Positions 34,264 through 48,440 of a stretch of DNA of 64,000 nt are shown in pieces (position 1 is the stretch's first letter; every line of letters starts with the position of its first letter). This DNA is from Parelaphostrongylus tenuis (Eukaryota; Nematoda; Chromadorea; Rhabditida; Metastrongylidae). The notes under the pieces are model-generated. The model did not search any database. It worked only from the letters and a program-made list of their open reading frames with translations, and had not been told where the DNA came from. The position numbers and the translations under genes were made by a program. Where the stretch lies: assembly GCA_019055375.1 (NCBI GenBank), contig JAHQIW010004447.1, positions 62,001 to 126,000 on the forward strand, in the 5' to 3' direction.

Positions 34264-37070
34264 TTACTCAGTTGTTGGAATTGAAGAGAAGAAACTCATC
34301 TGTTCTCTAGGTGATCTTTTTGATTTCTTATTGTTCTTTTGTTTTAGGTAATCGAAGTAGGCGTAGGTAGCGAAGCCAATGTTAAGGAACCATATTGCAA
34401 GAGCAGTGGACAATCCAATTACAGTCAACATGACGAACACTGAAACTATGTCACACATCCATTTGTACGCATGATATACCAGTGAATAAATATCAGTTTG
34501 GATAAGAACTGTTACGTGACTTCTTTCAGCGTAACAAAATATCTTTCTTGTAAAGTACGCAATTTTAGAGCAGAGCTACTCACACTTTTTTTCTCGTTGT
34601 ACAAATGTATATCGGCCATCAACAAACAATCGCTCAGCAAGTGAGGAATAAGGAGCTATAGCACAATAGAGCAGTTGAAGTAATAGTATTAACATCATCA
34701 CTACAACGACGAGCTATAACATGTTTCAAGACATCACGTGCACTTAGAAATATTTTTATGAAAGTTTCAACCGTCGAGTATGACGGCCCTTCAACCAGTA
34801 ACATTTGCAATAAATTCAACTGTAGCATTATATCAGAAAAAAACGATTTTTTCTAAATTTCATCTCTGATCTTCAGTTAATACACATTATACGGTGAACG
34901 CCATTAAAGTGGTTACTTTTGCAGTGATTTTAGCGGCAATACTATGACAGAGAAAACTTATTTTCTGAATTTCATCCGTGATTTTCAATGTATACTTAAT
35001 GTGCAAGCGACTGTAAACGGTCTACTGATAAGACTTTGATTGAAGTATGTCGTTGTCCACTATATGAGACTTGAGTCGCGTCTGTGCATAAACAATGTTG
35101 ATAGACCAAATTCAAAGAGTTATTCAGGATAACTATAAACTACGTGTTGTTAGATCCTATATTCCAAGAGGGCTAGTTATATATACTCAACACAGGTCAA
35201 AGGAGATATGAGCTCTCCCTTGACAAAAAAAACTCCTTTTGGAAAAATTTTGTTGATCAAGTGCTAGTCAAAAATTGAGCTTAACACGGTTTCACCAGGA
35301 TAATAAATTAATTATTCTAGCTGTGTTACTACCCTCTTTTCATGATGTAATATATCACGACAGAGAAAGCCTGTGATATATGTATAGCCTGATGCGTACC
35401 GCACGTACACTATACTGTACGTGGCCGTTGCCCAATCTATCACACGCACGCCATGCTGTACGTATTTAGTTCAGTGGGTTCTATTTTTTCCTTGACCGCA
35501 TGATGCACATTCATTTGATGACTGATCGAAGGGAGACCGAAATGAAAGATGAAGGCAAAAGTAGCGTCTGTGCCCTTGATTATTCACAAGAACTTTTCCT
35601 AAAAGCTCATTGGCCGGTAATTTGGCAAACAAATGACTATCATTTGATTTCAATCGCTATGATGAGTCACTATTATTGTATGGAGTAGGTGGGTATGGAA
35701 ATACCAAAATAGATCCAACATAAGCTTGCAAAATCATTCCAAATACTGACAGCAATGTGTTTGTATTTATTTTGGATAATAGTAACGTATTATATATAAT
35801 AGCACACATCATTCATACCCTGAAAATTACAATGAAATCTCCTCTATGAAGTTCTCATACACAAGCCCTCAATTCTTCTGATATTGAAAAATATTTTGTT
35901 TTTTGTCAAAAAATCATACGTTTGCGGCTGTGCGAAAATTGCATGTATTTTTTTTGTGGTTGACATTAAAAAAAAATGGTGTTGTACATTACAGACTGAA
36001 GAGAATATTGGCGCATTCGCAATATTGTTGTCACATATATCACACACTTTTTTGGAAGTGTTAATAATGTTCTCTAATCTACTTCACCTTGTAGAGATAC
36101 TACCGTTGGAAAACCAGAGCGGCGTCAACCTATCGTCATTAGATGAAGAGGTATATCGAAGTGCACCAATATAGTGTGTGTATCGCTTGAAATCGCATCT
36201 GGATGGGATATGTGAATGAATGACGTTTTTGTTTCGCGCTTTTTTAATATTGCTTTCGACGTAAATCTTGCATTTATTCTAAAAAGTTTATTTTCGAATT
36301 ATAAGTGAAAACAGAAGGAGAAGAGCTTTGAAATGTAAAAGTAGAGTAAATTCACACACCATTTGGCCGATGAATGGAAGCATCAACAGACAACTTTCTC
36401 GCCAAAATGCTAATACCATAGACAGCGTCACAATATATTCCCAGATCTGAAACGTATGAAAATCTCAGAATGGTTGCTATCAATGCAAAATATTACGACA
36501 ATCCCTACAAACAATTTTGAAGCGCTTAAACATACGTAATCAGGCAGCTTTACGACATTGACTCTTTGTAAACAGTACCTCTATAAGGATGGTAAAGACT
36601 GTAGAGAATCTTGGGAAACCAGCGATAACGTAGGATACAGATTCTATTATCTCAGCAATCACTGTCAACACTACAATAATGAAAAAGGCGATCTGAAAGC
36701 AACAAAAGCATGACCATAAACTAACAAAACATCGGAGATCTGCACATTCAGCTTGGTCACTTCTGTAATCATAATTTCACATGACCTAGTCGACCCCTGT
36801 CTAATGGTTTTTTTTATCATATTCTAAAGGGGCTGCACATTGAAGAAATTCTTCTTTGATATCAGCTTGTGATTATCAAGTGTAAGCTTCTCGAATATGG
36901 CAGTATGAACCACATTTTGTGAATCACATGAATATTTTACATATTTACAAGTACTAACACCACCATTGTCCAAAAAAACGTTATTTTTTGACATTTACCT
37001 TAACATGAAGCTTGTTGCAACATGTAAAGAAACGTCTCTGACTGCTGTCAAGCTTAAAAATGCGAGGCAT
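34264..37070 (-). CDS. Four-pass membrane protein, possibly LAPTM-like (complete, 5 exons)
   Basis: Minus-strand exons 37070-36999, 36692-36579, 36446-36360, 34655-34586 and 34439-34264 join in phase to 172 residues plus stop. The first exon encodes MPRIFKLDSSQRRFFTCCNK then LHVK and ends at GTAAAT. The other acceptors are TTTCAG or CTATAG. Hydrophobic spans lie at about 25-47 (AFFIIVVLTVIAEII), 62-80, 82-107 (LLMLPFIGQMLLIPHLL) and 116-140 (MFVMLTVIGLSTALAIWF). The tail is basic then Ser-rich and contains FATYAYFDYL. A short N terminus with Cys-Cys next to HVK, four spans and a Tyr-containing tail recall LAPTM4/5-type late-endosomal proteins and related nematode families. That likeness is by pattern only. 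The 1.7-kb third intron could hide another exon, although the phases already agree. Confidence 0.68.
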
Positions 37071-37497
37071 CGTGCGAAAAACCCTAGAAAGGAGTTATAT
37101 ACTGCTATAGAAAATCCACAGCTACACCGACTTAAACTTGATGATAGCAAACCATGGCAAAATGAAGGTTCTTAGCATGGTTTCAGGACAGTTTGAGTGC
37201 TTTCAGGAGACATCAATCGATAATCGAGGCTATTGATAACAACCTCTTATCTGTGACAAAGATAAGTTCACTCCGGAATGTCAGTTCATAACGAAATAGG
37301 AGTTGAATAAACATTCACATTTTGGCGTGTTAACATCAAAAGGTAATGAACTACGTCAAATCAAAGCATGCGATATGGAAAATGTGATCTCTCATATAAT
37401 TCAGAGTAAATAGTTATACTCTTTATTTAATTATTTTCAAATTTTCGATCAGAAAGTGAGTCAGAGATTGAATTATTTCGAATATTAACTTATACAA

Positions 37498-38468
37498 CTA
37501 TTTTACTCCATCCGATTGAACATAATCTAAATAGGCTTCTTTGTGAGGTGTGATACGTTGATTTTCTTTTTGAAAATTAGTTTTCGGTTTAAAATTAGAG
37601 TGAGGATTGGCTCTCATAACTTCTGAAACAAAGAATTATAAAATTTCTTGTAAAATGTGAAATAGAAGTTGTTATAAAAATTGTGAAAAACGAGATTACT
37701 CACAATAGCCGAGAAGTAATCATGTCATTTACTTGCAATAATTTCCCGCAACTATGATATTTCCTATCATCGCAACAACCCTTTTCAAGAAAGCTATTCT
37801 GAATTCAGCAGCAGCAGTGATAGCTTATATCGAATATGGAGTGATAACAAAGCGGTGTCTTCGTTGATGTGGTGTAGCAAGCACAGCCGGCATGAGTGAC
37901 ACGAGAGTTAAAATCTCACCTGTTGTCGAAAGTGTTGCATATCACTGAATACTTTTAGATGTTCCGGATGTAACACCATACTACGGCTAAAAAGCACTAA
38001 AAACGGTGAAGCTATTTGATTTGATAGTATATCGGCACTCAAAACTGGTTTTAAAAATTGGAGCAAATTTCTTCGTTATGCAGCATCAGTGTGTACCATA
38101 GGTTATTCAACTAATAAACAATTGTTTTCAGTCCATCAAAATATCACACTGTTATCTGTATCTCGCTACTATCGAAGTGAATGTAATGCAAGTTTTTCTA
38201 CTCCGTATTACTCGAAAAAATCCGACATTCTGATCCCTTAATCCTCTTGCTACTTCGTTGTTGAATCATGTTGTATAATTATAATTAAGCAATATTTGCT
38301 ACATATTCGCTGCCAAAATGCCACTCATGACAAGAAAAAAACAAAAGCATCTTGGACTTATAGCTGACTTGGATTGAAATTTTGTATAGTATACTTAATA
38401 GTTGCCTCAGAAAAGAGTTCTTCAGTAGGTGTTCGAAGAGTCTCGTTTCTCCTACCAAACCAATCCAC
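37498..38468 (-). CDS. 3' end of an unidentified gene
   Basis: The last exon, 37622-37498, follows a TTTCAG and encodes VMRANPHSNFKPKTN through LDYVQSDGVK and a TAG. A likely preceding exon, 38468-38369, follows CCTACAG and encodes VDWFGRRNETLRTPTEELFS then EATIKYTIQNFNP. It joins in phase only if the donor is an unusual A|GTCAGC. The visible part is hydrophilic and probably a cytosolic tail. I recognise no family and found no further upstream exons before 43 kb. It lies just upstream of, and on the same strand as, the four-pass gene, so the pair could be neighbours in an operon or tandem relatives. Confidence 0.4.
37850..38020 (+). mobile_element. Degraded tRNA-headed SINE, family B-like
   Basis: GATGTGGTGTAGCAAGCACA and GAGAGTTAAAATCTCACC stand where box A and box B would be. 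They are followed by a TTCCGGATGTAACACCATAC tail resembling the family B tail. Confidence 0.4.
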
Positions 38469-41400
38469 CTGTAGGAAATCATTCAGAAACAATACTACAG
38501 GGCTAATATTGTGGGAATGGAAATTTTTGGCGTTTTGTCTAACATGATAAAATAATAAAATTTCTTTTCAATAGGGTGAACCAAAGCTTTATATCCTTTT
38601 TTTTCCAAAGAATCCAGAGAATCTCAACATGTGAAATATATTTGAGATCATCATGGAGAGTTATTGTAGCAAATACAGCATTTTTGCATGCATTGGCTTC
38701 ATTTTTGGGATTGTCGATAGAAAATTGATCAGTTCTATTCAGAGAATTTAATTGTCATTAATATAATGCCTGACTTGTTAGTATTGATTAAGTCGGCCTC
38801 ATAAATCGTAACATGACTTTATAGGAATTAGTAATATAAGAAATACAAAACACTTTTCATTTCCGCTTTTGTATTTTAGATATAAAGGATATTCACTATT
38901 TAGCATCACTTATTATGCCATGGGCACTTCTAAGCTGACAATGCCAACCAATGGCTGAGATACAGCGCTAATTCGATTCTTCGAAGGGGATAAGTTACAA
39001 TTTGCCTCAATTCCATTAGGATACTGTCGCTTGCCAATCAGTATACAATGGGGAATTGCAGTTAAAGACTCATCCCTATCCAATTCCTTCCATGAATATC
39101 ACCAATTGACGCCGACAACTGCATTCAAAATTTGACTAGAGCTTTTCAAGAAGCCTCCTCAAACTTCAATAATGATGCATGCCCACCACATCCTAATGTT
39201 CTCATTGTAAACATACACAATAAACATATGTAAAAGCCATTAACGAGAGGTACACTCTTTGAATCTAATATGTATCAAAGGTAGGCGAGATTAGTACAGT
39301 GATTGAAGGGGCCCTGAAATACAGATATTGTCGCCATTAGTCCTATATTTGATCTGCCTTGATTTCTTGTTGCGTCCACTCGGGATGGGTGTGTCGCTAA
39401 CAGTTTTGCTTGGGTCGGAGCTGGCTTGATATATCGTCAAATGGCACAGAAGCGTACTATAGGTTCACTATAGGTTTGCGTACTATAGGTTCCTTCACTC
39501 ACCTCCACGCGACTCAATGGAGTCAAGTGCATGGGCTTGAGAGATACTTTACGTCGAACGGTTTATCCCTCACCCTCCGATGCTTGTACGCATGTACATT
39601 TTCAGTAGAGATTTTTTTCTCCTAGAGTTTTTATTCGACAATTTTTCACTCGGTATAAAGTCATTTTATTGCAGTTTTGAAAAAGTAGTGAAAGCATTAT
39701 TTTCTGACCTTCCTTATACGACATTTCATGAATCTCTTTGGAATCACAAAACAAGTCATTTTCTGCCTGATTACACTATCATTTCAAAAATAGTTTTGTT
39801 CAATAGATTATTCACACAGCCCGTTATACCTGCCATAAAGTGACCTATGTGATTCATAGTAACAGGATTTCTAACCATCTGTATTGCTCGCAAAGGCTGC
39901 GCATGAACCTACATGCTTTAGGTGACATCACACTCTTTGTGCGAGGCGCTTATTTGCTGTTTTTGAGAGGATAGTATCTACGGTAAGGTTAATAGGCCCC
40001 GGCACATGAGATAAAACAGCTAACAAGTACTTTCTTCACGTTTTGTATACATTGGACTTATTAGACGACAACGTATTGCAATATCAGGACCCAAACCTCT
40101 TAGTGAAACTGTGCTCTAAGCCGTTTAAGCTCCTTTTCAATGCCAGTAGAAGCGTTCTACAAATAAACGGATAAATTTTCGGCTAAGAGATTTGTGCACA
40201 TCTTTCACATAGGTGCCATAAACGCGCCCAAAGAGTACACTAAGAATCTATGTCGGTACTCCACCTATAGCGATTACGTGATTGTCGTTGAGAAACCATT
40301 TCGTTCAGGCGATTACACGCCGCGCATGTGGTGATATCCACCAGTAACAAAAGCTTCAATTCATGACATCATGACTGACATGTCGCAATAATTACGTGTA
40401 GATTGTGCATTCCATAAAATGCAAATATTAATGTGAGATAATTAGGTAGTAGTGTGAGGCATCAATGTCACAAAACTTCTACTCACGATTCATGCAATCG
40501 TCAAATCAGTGCTCTCAAAAAGTTTCATGCAAAACAGCCAGAAAACTAGCAAAAACCAAAAAATCGGTCACCCTAAATATTCATTTGAAAGCGATATAAA
40601 TGACCACCTAGTTTAAATACATGGCAATTAATTACCACGTCTGATAACTATAACTTTTGTGTATGCTAAGATTAACAACCACAAAGCTTCTCATGAACAT
40701 TTAGTTCACATGCGACCTTTTGCTTCAAGTTAAATGAACCATCAACGTCGAGTGGGGGAGTAAATGTCTCAACGGAAAACGAATAAGGTGAACACGTTTG
40801 CAACGATTATGCTCTTATCTATTCATTAATAATGCAGAAATCAAATCCATTCGAATGACAATGCTATATCGTTGTAACCGAACGAACAGTATTTGTTTTC
40901 GGCTCAAGTACTCAGACAATTATGATGGATAACGATCACTCTTACTGGTGTTCCCACCATGGTGCTAATCTGCGTAACTAAGTGTCATATTAATTACAAC
41001 CACCTTGATCATTACCCAGAAGTAAACATCAGCTAGAAGTCGGTCAATGGACATTCACCCAAGTTTTTCGTAATTTGGTCCAAATCTAGATTGGTCTCGG
41101 TACGGCCAAAAATTTTCTTCAAGCTTTCTTCAGGCCCTTCTTCTAGTCGATTATGATTCGACGCTAAAAGTATTCAGGGCTATGCATTCCCAATCTAAGC
41201 TCATTCAAAAATCCCAGCCTACCTTATACGACAACTTGGACTACTTCATACAAACTCAAGCGCTTGATTAATCAAAATGAAAACCAGGGAAATCTACGTA
41301 TCTCCTCTGAAAGGAACAGTTTATTTCGGTAATGTACAATTTTGATGTTTCAAAGGTGACATAATCTCGGCGAAATTTCAAAAGCTTCATAGCTGTTGAA

Positions 41401-41539
41401 CATTCTTCCTTGGAAGAATTGTTGAGAAGCATGGAAAATTGATGTTTCGTTTTCGCAAGATCCGTTGAGTGATGAATGAGGCAGAGTTTTGCAACCCAAC
41501 TTATTCAGCTTGTCAAAGTGTTAGTTGTGCAACATGTGG

Positions 41540-41821
41540 TCAACCGTTAATGTACAAAAGATCTACAACTCTATCGAGCAGAGCTAATTCAAGGCGCTTT
41601 AATTTTTGAAGTGATTTATTAATTTTGTGACGACAGCACTCCTCTGTTATGGCTGATGAGAAACGATTAGAAAGTTCGTGGTAAACTCCGCCGCACTTCG
41701 TCACCATAACTTTGTTTTGATGCACATTCGGGTTTCGAACAGACTTAAGTATCGCATTCTCTCCAGTTACCATTATCCGATTTTCGTCGCATTGAAGTGT
41801 GATCAAATAATAAGACGTATT
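41540..41821 (-). other. Orphan coding-like exon ending in a stop
   Basis: Open for 93 codons plus stop after an AAACGAG acceptor-like site. The translation is not low-complexity: ITLQCDENRIMVTGENAI, KVMVTKCGGVYHELSNRF, EECCRHKINKSLQKLKRL. Four Cys and balanced composition look protein-like, but I cannot name a family or find partner exons. It may be the last exon of a diverged gene or a gene remnant. Confidence 0.3.
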
Positions 41822-42199
41822 CTCGTTTGAAATAGAAGCAGAGTAAATTTCTTTAGAGCAATTTATATGCCTCTTGTTAAAATCGTGCGGTCGTCCTTAA
41901 TTGATCATTTCACTTCTTCAATGTATTTTGATAACACACAAACAAGGAATCTCAACAGTGACTAATGGGAAGTGCTCAGAAGTTTTGGGATCTTAGGCTG
42001 CAATCATACTCTTAAGCTCGAGCATTATTTCGAATCTCAATCAGCTTAAAATCGTTGTAAATCAAATATTAGAAGAAAGAAGTGCATCGTTTATGGTTAA
42101 AGAAAATTTAAGCTTTGAAATGATTCCTTTTGATGTATTTTCTTATAAATTTTCAACAAATTTTGCTCTGATAAAGACAGCTGTTACTTTTGAACTACT

Positions 42200-42325
42200 A
42201 TTAACAAGCAATAAATAGTAGCAGTAATAATAAGAGTGGAAATAATGCTTATAATAGTAATAACAGTCGTAATAGAAATGATAATAGTAGTAATAGTTTT
42301 GTTAGTAATATTACTAAGAATTGGT
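42200..42325. repeat. Imperfect (AAT/AGT)n trinucleotide repeat
   Basis: Series of TAATAG, AATAAT and AGTAGTAATAG steps in a three-base rhythm. Confidence 0.8.
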
Positions 42326-43049
42326 AGCCTTTTGACTCAAACTATTTTCGTTTGATGTTCAATCTTGAATTTCGTCTTGATCAAATCCACATCTAACAAT
42401 TCAACTTCTGTTCCGATTTTACAAGACACATTGTAATTATAGTAAACATTCATATCCACTACGTTATACATTTTGCAAATTTCTAAATAATGCACAAAAT
42501 CTACTTAGTAGTTCTTCTCCTTCTATTCGAGTATCATGATGAGTTTTGTAACACATATAAATGAATGATATTAGATTTTGTTTTTTAGGACTTTTAGACT
42601 TGCATGATGTCTTTAGTGGTGCATATAAAACCGAGAACAACCAATTTCTGCATTTGGGTAGACATAGTGTAACCAATTTAGAGGCACTGGGCCACTTTTC
42701 TCACTTGAACAAAGTGGATTATATCCAGCTGATTGGGTGCTGCATTTGAATGCTCACGCTTCGATTGGTTCTTCTCGCAATAGTAAGACCTCCAATTCTA
42801 TACGCCTCAACGGTAGAAGATATTCAATAGCGGCTTTCACATGCATATCCCTATTAATCCCACCCGATTATAACAGTATATCATTATACTCTACATAGGA
42901 TTAGTTGGATCGCCTTTTAACGACAAACATCACTGCTAACTTTCAAAGAATTCGCGATTCAAATACACGACAATAGTTTTTTTGAGCGACGGATCAGCTA
43001 ATTGTCGTAGCTGCAACAAAACTGTAAGTGTCTTTGTTTTTGCGCAAAA

Positions 43050-43394
43050 ATGCGCCAATGGCGAAAATGCAATCATCGTTGTCGGTGCGCCGAAGAGAGC
43101 CAGCCCACCTACCGTAAGCCAAGCAGATCCCCGCCTAGCCCCGCCCACGTATCATGTTTGCCAGCGAACAGTGTGTCTCACAAAGAAACAGGCGCAACGA
43201 GTGCCGGTTCTTCTTACTTTGCTATTCTTGTTTTCCTAACAACAAACGCCACTCGATTGCTTTACACTAACATTTTATCAGTTTTAATACGTTCCAGTTG
43301 TTTTTCTAAGTTTCTTTCTTTCCTAAACATCCCTACTATATTCATTCGAGATCGTTTGAAGGACAAAAAAGTGTTGTGAAAATAGATGATTTAG
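43050..43394 (+). promoter_or_regulatory. Likely proximal promoter/leader of the Sox gene
   Basis: A locally GC-rich island (about 43075-43155) in AT-rich DNA, with an Sp1/KLF-type GCCCCGCCC box at 43138-43146, lies about 250 bp upstream of the Sox start codon. The regulatory role is inferred only from position and composition. Confidence 0.3.
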
Positions 43395-44460
<1,066 letters not shown>

Positions 44461-47400
44461 AAAGTCTGAACACTCGGTACGCTTTTTGTTCATATTTTAT
44501 TTATGGACATCTTCGTTACACTTTATATAAACCTAAACGAAAAGTCATTTCTGCTTTCAACGTATAAGCAAGACGAATATTGTAAAGATATTCCCTCACT
44601 TGCATTTACTCACAATTACTAATAGCTACTGTTATTCCATATTTGACAAAAGCACTATGCCTCAAGAAAACCTCTCAAAATCGTTTTTTTGACGCAATCG
44701 ACAATACCCAATCCTTTTTCCTGAAACCGAGCGCAAGGATCCATTGTTCCTTTATTTACCTACTTCGATCTGGAATTCCCACGCGGTTTTGTTCCGACAA
44801 TACCTCACCGTTTCCCCAATTTCGAGAATCACTCTTCCGCACTTTGCTGCACTACATGCAGAACGTCCATACATGTGTGCATAGACAAGCATACTTTTTT
44901 GAATAAGTATATGGATACATACATACGAATGTACATACATGCCTACAACGGCGATATATATGCAGGGACATATATGCTTAGACACATTCATACATACATG
45001 TAGTCATATATACATGGCATATACGTATGTATATACATGCATTCATGCACACATACATTCATGTATATGTATATATACATATACATATACATGTATTTGC
45101 ATCACTAGATGCGTAAACCAACAACTGAAACAGCATGACCACAAAAATAGTGAGAGTAGATCCATGGCTACAATATTCAAGTTTTTAGATGTTCAGCATT
45201 TTAACTGTTTTGCTCCCAACCTTGTGGCAATTCGATAATATAGAGCAGTATTCTTGAGTTTAGAGAACCTTAGCTTGCAGAAATCCTTTAGTATATATGT
45301 TTCTTATTGTTTTTTAATTTAGATGAATTTAGGTGCTTTTACTGAATACCTGCTAAAAATTAGGAGCACTTACAAATAGGGTCTTTTAAGGTACGCCTGT
45401 ACATCGACACTGATGTCTCTTTAGCGAATCTCGTACGTCTGCCACGTGTCGACGTAGCCAGAAACTCAGCTTTTTGTACGAGTTCTCAAATTATCTATGT
45501 TCTCTTCCTGTTTCTCTCGCGCTGTTTTCCGGTCACAGCAATTTAATTGTGCAGTGCGTGTCATTTTTTTGTACGTAAACATAAATAAGGAATATCCGTA
45601 TGTATGTCTGCTTAGTATGGCTGTGGCAGTTGCGAAGGTCGCCTTCGCCACCGACGCCTCTTCTCCCGACACCTACTCCGGCCGCCCTCCTATTTCGTGT
45701 GTGATTCTCGAGATTATTGTTTGCTATGTGAATAAACGCTATTGAATGGTGGAGGGAAATTCTGGAAACGACGAAACGGAAACGAAACGAAAAGTTAAGG
45801 CTCGTTTGTAGCCCGGTCCCAAAACAAACACCGGAATTGTTTATTCTGCACGTATGGACCAAATCGGAACTGGTGCAAATACACACGTTTACTGACGCAT
45901 TAAAACTTAGTTTTGTTCTAACCGCGAAACCACACTTCTCAGTACTCAAGCCAGTCGATTTAACCCTCACCGCTAGTTCTTAACAGCATTCCTTTGTTCT
46001 AAGTTGTAAGAATTCCATTTTCTTCAATTTTTAAAGGAACCAATCACTGCATCAGATCAACCCTTTTGTTCTATTTTGCTAAAAAGCCAGAACAGAAAAT
46101 TGAACTTCAGTGATTTCATGAGAAGTTTCCATCTTTCTCATATATTATGTACTTAACGGCAGTAATTCGTTGATCAATTTCAAATAGAGCCTCATTTCAC
46201 CCGTTCACTTTATCCATTCATCTCAAGGCTGCTGAGCCTCCGTAGTTGCCAGACATCCCTCGCCACCCTTCTCTACACTGCCACATGCCGATTATAACTC
46301 AATTTGTTCAGTTCTGTCAATTGCTGCTTCGTCATTGTGAGTTCATTCAAGGCCGCTTTTGTTCAGCGCCCCCAGCGAGCATCTCACAATACACGGAAAG
46401 AGAACCAGAAAAAATTAGCAAATATCGATCGTCAGAATATATCGCTATTCGCATAACTTGTTCGGCTTCTTTGTGATTGAATATTATGAGATGTCGTTTT
46501 GTTTAAAAAACTCAATCTGTATATTTCGAAAGGTGTGCATAGCTTAAAAACTTGTTGAAGGCATTACAACCATCTTCCTCAGCACATTAACTGCTATATT
46601 CCACAGCATAGCCGTTTTGGTTGCTTTACATTTACAGAACAGAATAAAATAGACAATTAGCATGAGTGAATTTCAGTTAACTCAATCTTTCAAGGAATTA
46701 TGTGGCAGTGGACAGTTATAATCGCTTGTTAACATCTTCGATGTAAGGTGCACGACCTGCATTTAATAATCTGTTATTCTTCCTGCTGTGATTACAATTG
46801 TTCACAAGGAAAATATGCCTTCTTTGAGACCATGATTCAAACTTATTGGGAATTGTTGACTTCAATTTGCTCTGAAGAAGTCAAACAACGGAAACGAAAG
46901 CACATCGTTGCGTAATGAGAGTCTTACGCAGTAGGAAGTCGAATGATCAGGTCGGACAAATCCGAATAGCGGCATCGTTTTGATTTGTTACAATCTGCAA
47001 ACACTACTTGGCATATAACTTTTAATGTATGGTTGTGTTGGATTACCAACCTTTAATCTCCACTAACGCCCACTGACGTTGGTATATTTTTGAGTAAATT
47101 ACGATGCCATTTGATTTCTCTTCCGACAACAATGGTGATGCATCACCTTAAAGGCAGCGGTTCTGTGATAGTTGCAATTAGAGATCCGTTTATGCTATTC
47201 GTCATCTATCTTTTGATCACGAGACAGTCAAAATACATCTATAGTACGGTCGAAAAATATAAAAACGGACTGCCGAAGAGACGAATTGCGATCTGGGGTA
47301 GGCTAATAAGTGGCTCTGTTTTTGTAGTCTAGTAAAGATTTTGTTTGAAACTGAACTTATTGCTTGTAGTTTAAGCAATATGTTTTCACTGAGTCGTTGA

Positions 47401-47640
47401 AAACAAAGTGATAATTCGAAATAACCGATGACATAAGAAAGTAGGCGAGCAAGCTATCGTAGATATATGGTCACTGTATGGAAAGATCTAAGCGTTTTTG
47501 AGCTTTATACATTGGAACGATATTCAAGGGGACCAAAGTTGTGCGATTCAACTATTGTGCGATTAGATTAAAGGAGCAAAACCATCGAATAACAAAGTTA
47601 ATAGATAATCATATAATAGACTAGATAAGTTCATCCACGG
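44461..47640. other. Downstream of Sox: simple repeats and unassigned sequence
   Basis: Microsatellite at 44885-45110. The frames at 45497-45970 and 46246-46476 have no splice partners and no recognisable domain, so I do not call them. Confidence 0.45.
44885..45115. repeat. (CATA)n/(ATAC)n microsatellite
   Basis: Degenerate ACATACATACGAATGTACAT and ATACATATACATATACATG tracts. Frames across it are artefacts. Confidence 0.9.
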
Positions 47641-47649
47641 TTGTTGAGC

Positions 47650-47745
47650 GATGTACGAGAATCTGGCTATCAGATGGGAGTTGAACCGTCGTTCCACCCA
47701 AGACGCAGGCGTGTTTTACTACTGCACCATTGATGCCTTTTATCT
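47650..47745 (-). mobile_element. tRNA-headed SINE, family B (fragment)
   Basis: On the minus strand AATGGTGCAGTAGTAAAACA and ACGGTTCAACTCCCATCTGA match box A and box B of the family B elements at 10.4 and 25.6 kb. Confidence 0.6.
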
Positions 47746-47799
47746 GCTATAGAAAGTCTTCAAGAGCCAACTGATGAGCCTATTTTGTAGTATTTAGAA

Positions 47800-48440
47800 C
47801 GTAGTGAAATACATACTATCAGAGTAGAAGCCGTGTGTCTTCCTATATATTGGAAACAAGTGTAAGCTTCACGATCTATTTTCATGACGCAGTGAGTAGA
47901 TCCCAACACTGCTTGCATGCGACTCGTTTCCTTGTTTAGATCCTTCACATGGTCTTCCAAGTTTTCACGTGTTGCTTGGGCCGCTGCTTAAGAATTTCAT
48001 CTCCCTTGGGTGTGCCGTAGAAGGCTGTCGAGACAATTCCTTTTGTAATCTCGGAAGAAGCTGAGCTAAGGAAGCGTAAAAACAATCTTTACACGATGTT
48101 TTCAGACAAGGATACTCATTACTGAATGAAGAAAGGTCTTAGATACCTCCATACTTATTTTTGACAAGTCTATTGGAGAAGTTGAGAATGTACAAAGGAC
48201 GCGTTGATGCTTCAAAATTTTAAAGAGATTCTCGAAATTGTATATTTGACTTTCAAGATAGATTCTTGGTTACAGTAATCAGGAATCTTGGCAAATAGCG
48301 CATAATGGCTTTATTAAAATGGTTTCGTTTCACTGATTCATTTGGCGTCAACCATATAAGAATAGCATGTTCTAAAAGGAGCATTTCACTTTCTTGGTGC
48401 TCCACTGTGTTGGCATTTTAACTGTGTACACATAGCATTA
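47800..48440 (-). pseudogene. Unidentified coding-like segments, perhaps a broken gene
   Basis: Three protein-like stretches lie in minus-strand order. About 48440-48275 reads VEHQESEMLLLEHAILIWLT then PNESVKRNHFNKAIMRYLP. About 48120-48000 is open in two frames at once, one reading EITKGIVSTAFYGTPKGDEI. About 47990-47815 reads ATRENLEDHVKDLNKETSRM and QAVLGSTHCVMKIDREAYTC and ends at a GTATGT donor. The last two would join only with a one-base shift near 47990 or through an intron I cannot place. I recognise no family. Confidence 0.25.

Larger units (their letters stand above)
38469..43394. other. Gene-poor interval upstream of the Sox gene
   Basis: Mostly unique AT-rich sequence. A short duplication of GCGTACTATAGGTTC occurs at 39450-39495. 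A GTGAGTG donor-like site on the minus strand near 39500 has no paired acceptor. See separate entries for 41540-41821 and 42200-42325. Confidence 0.45.
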
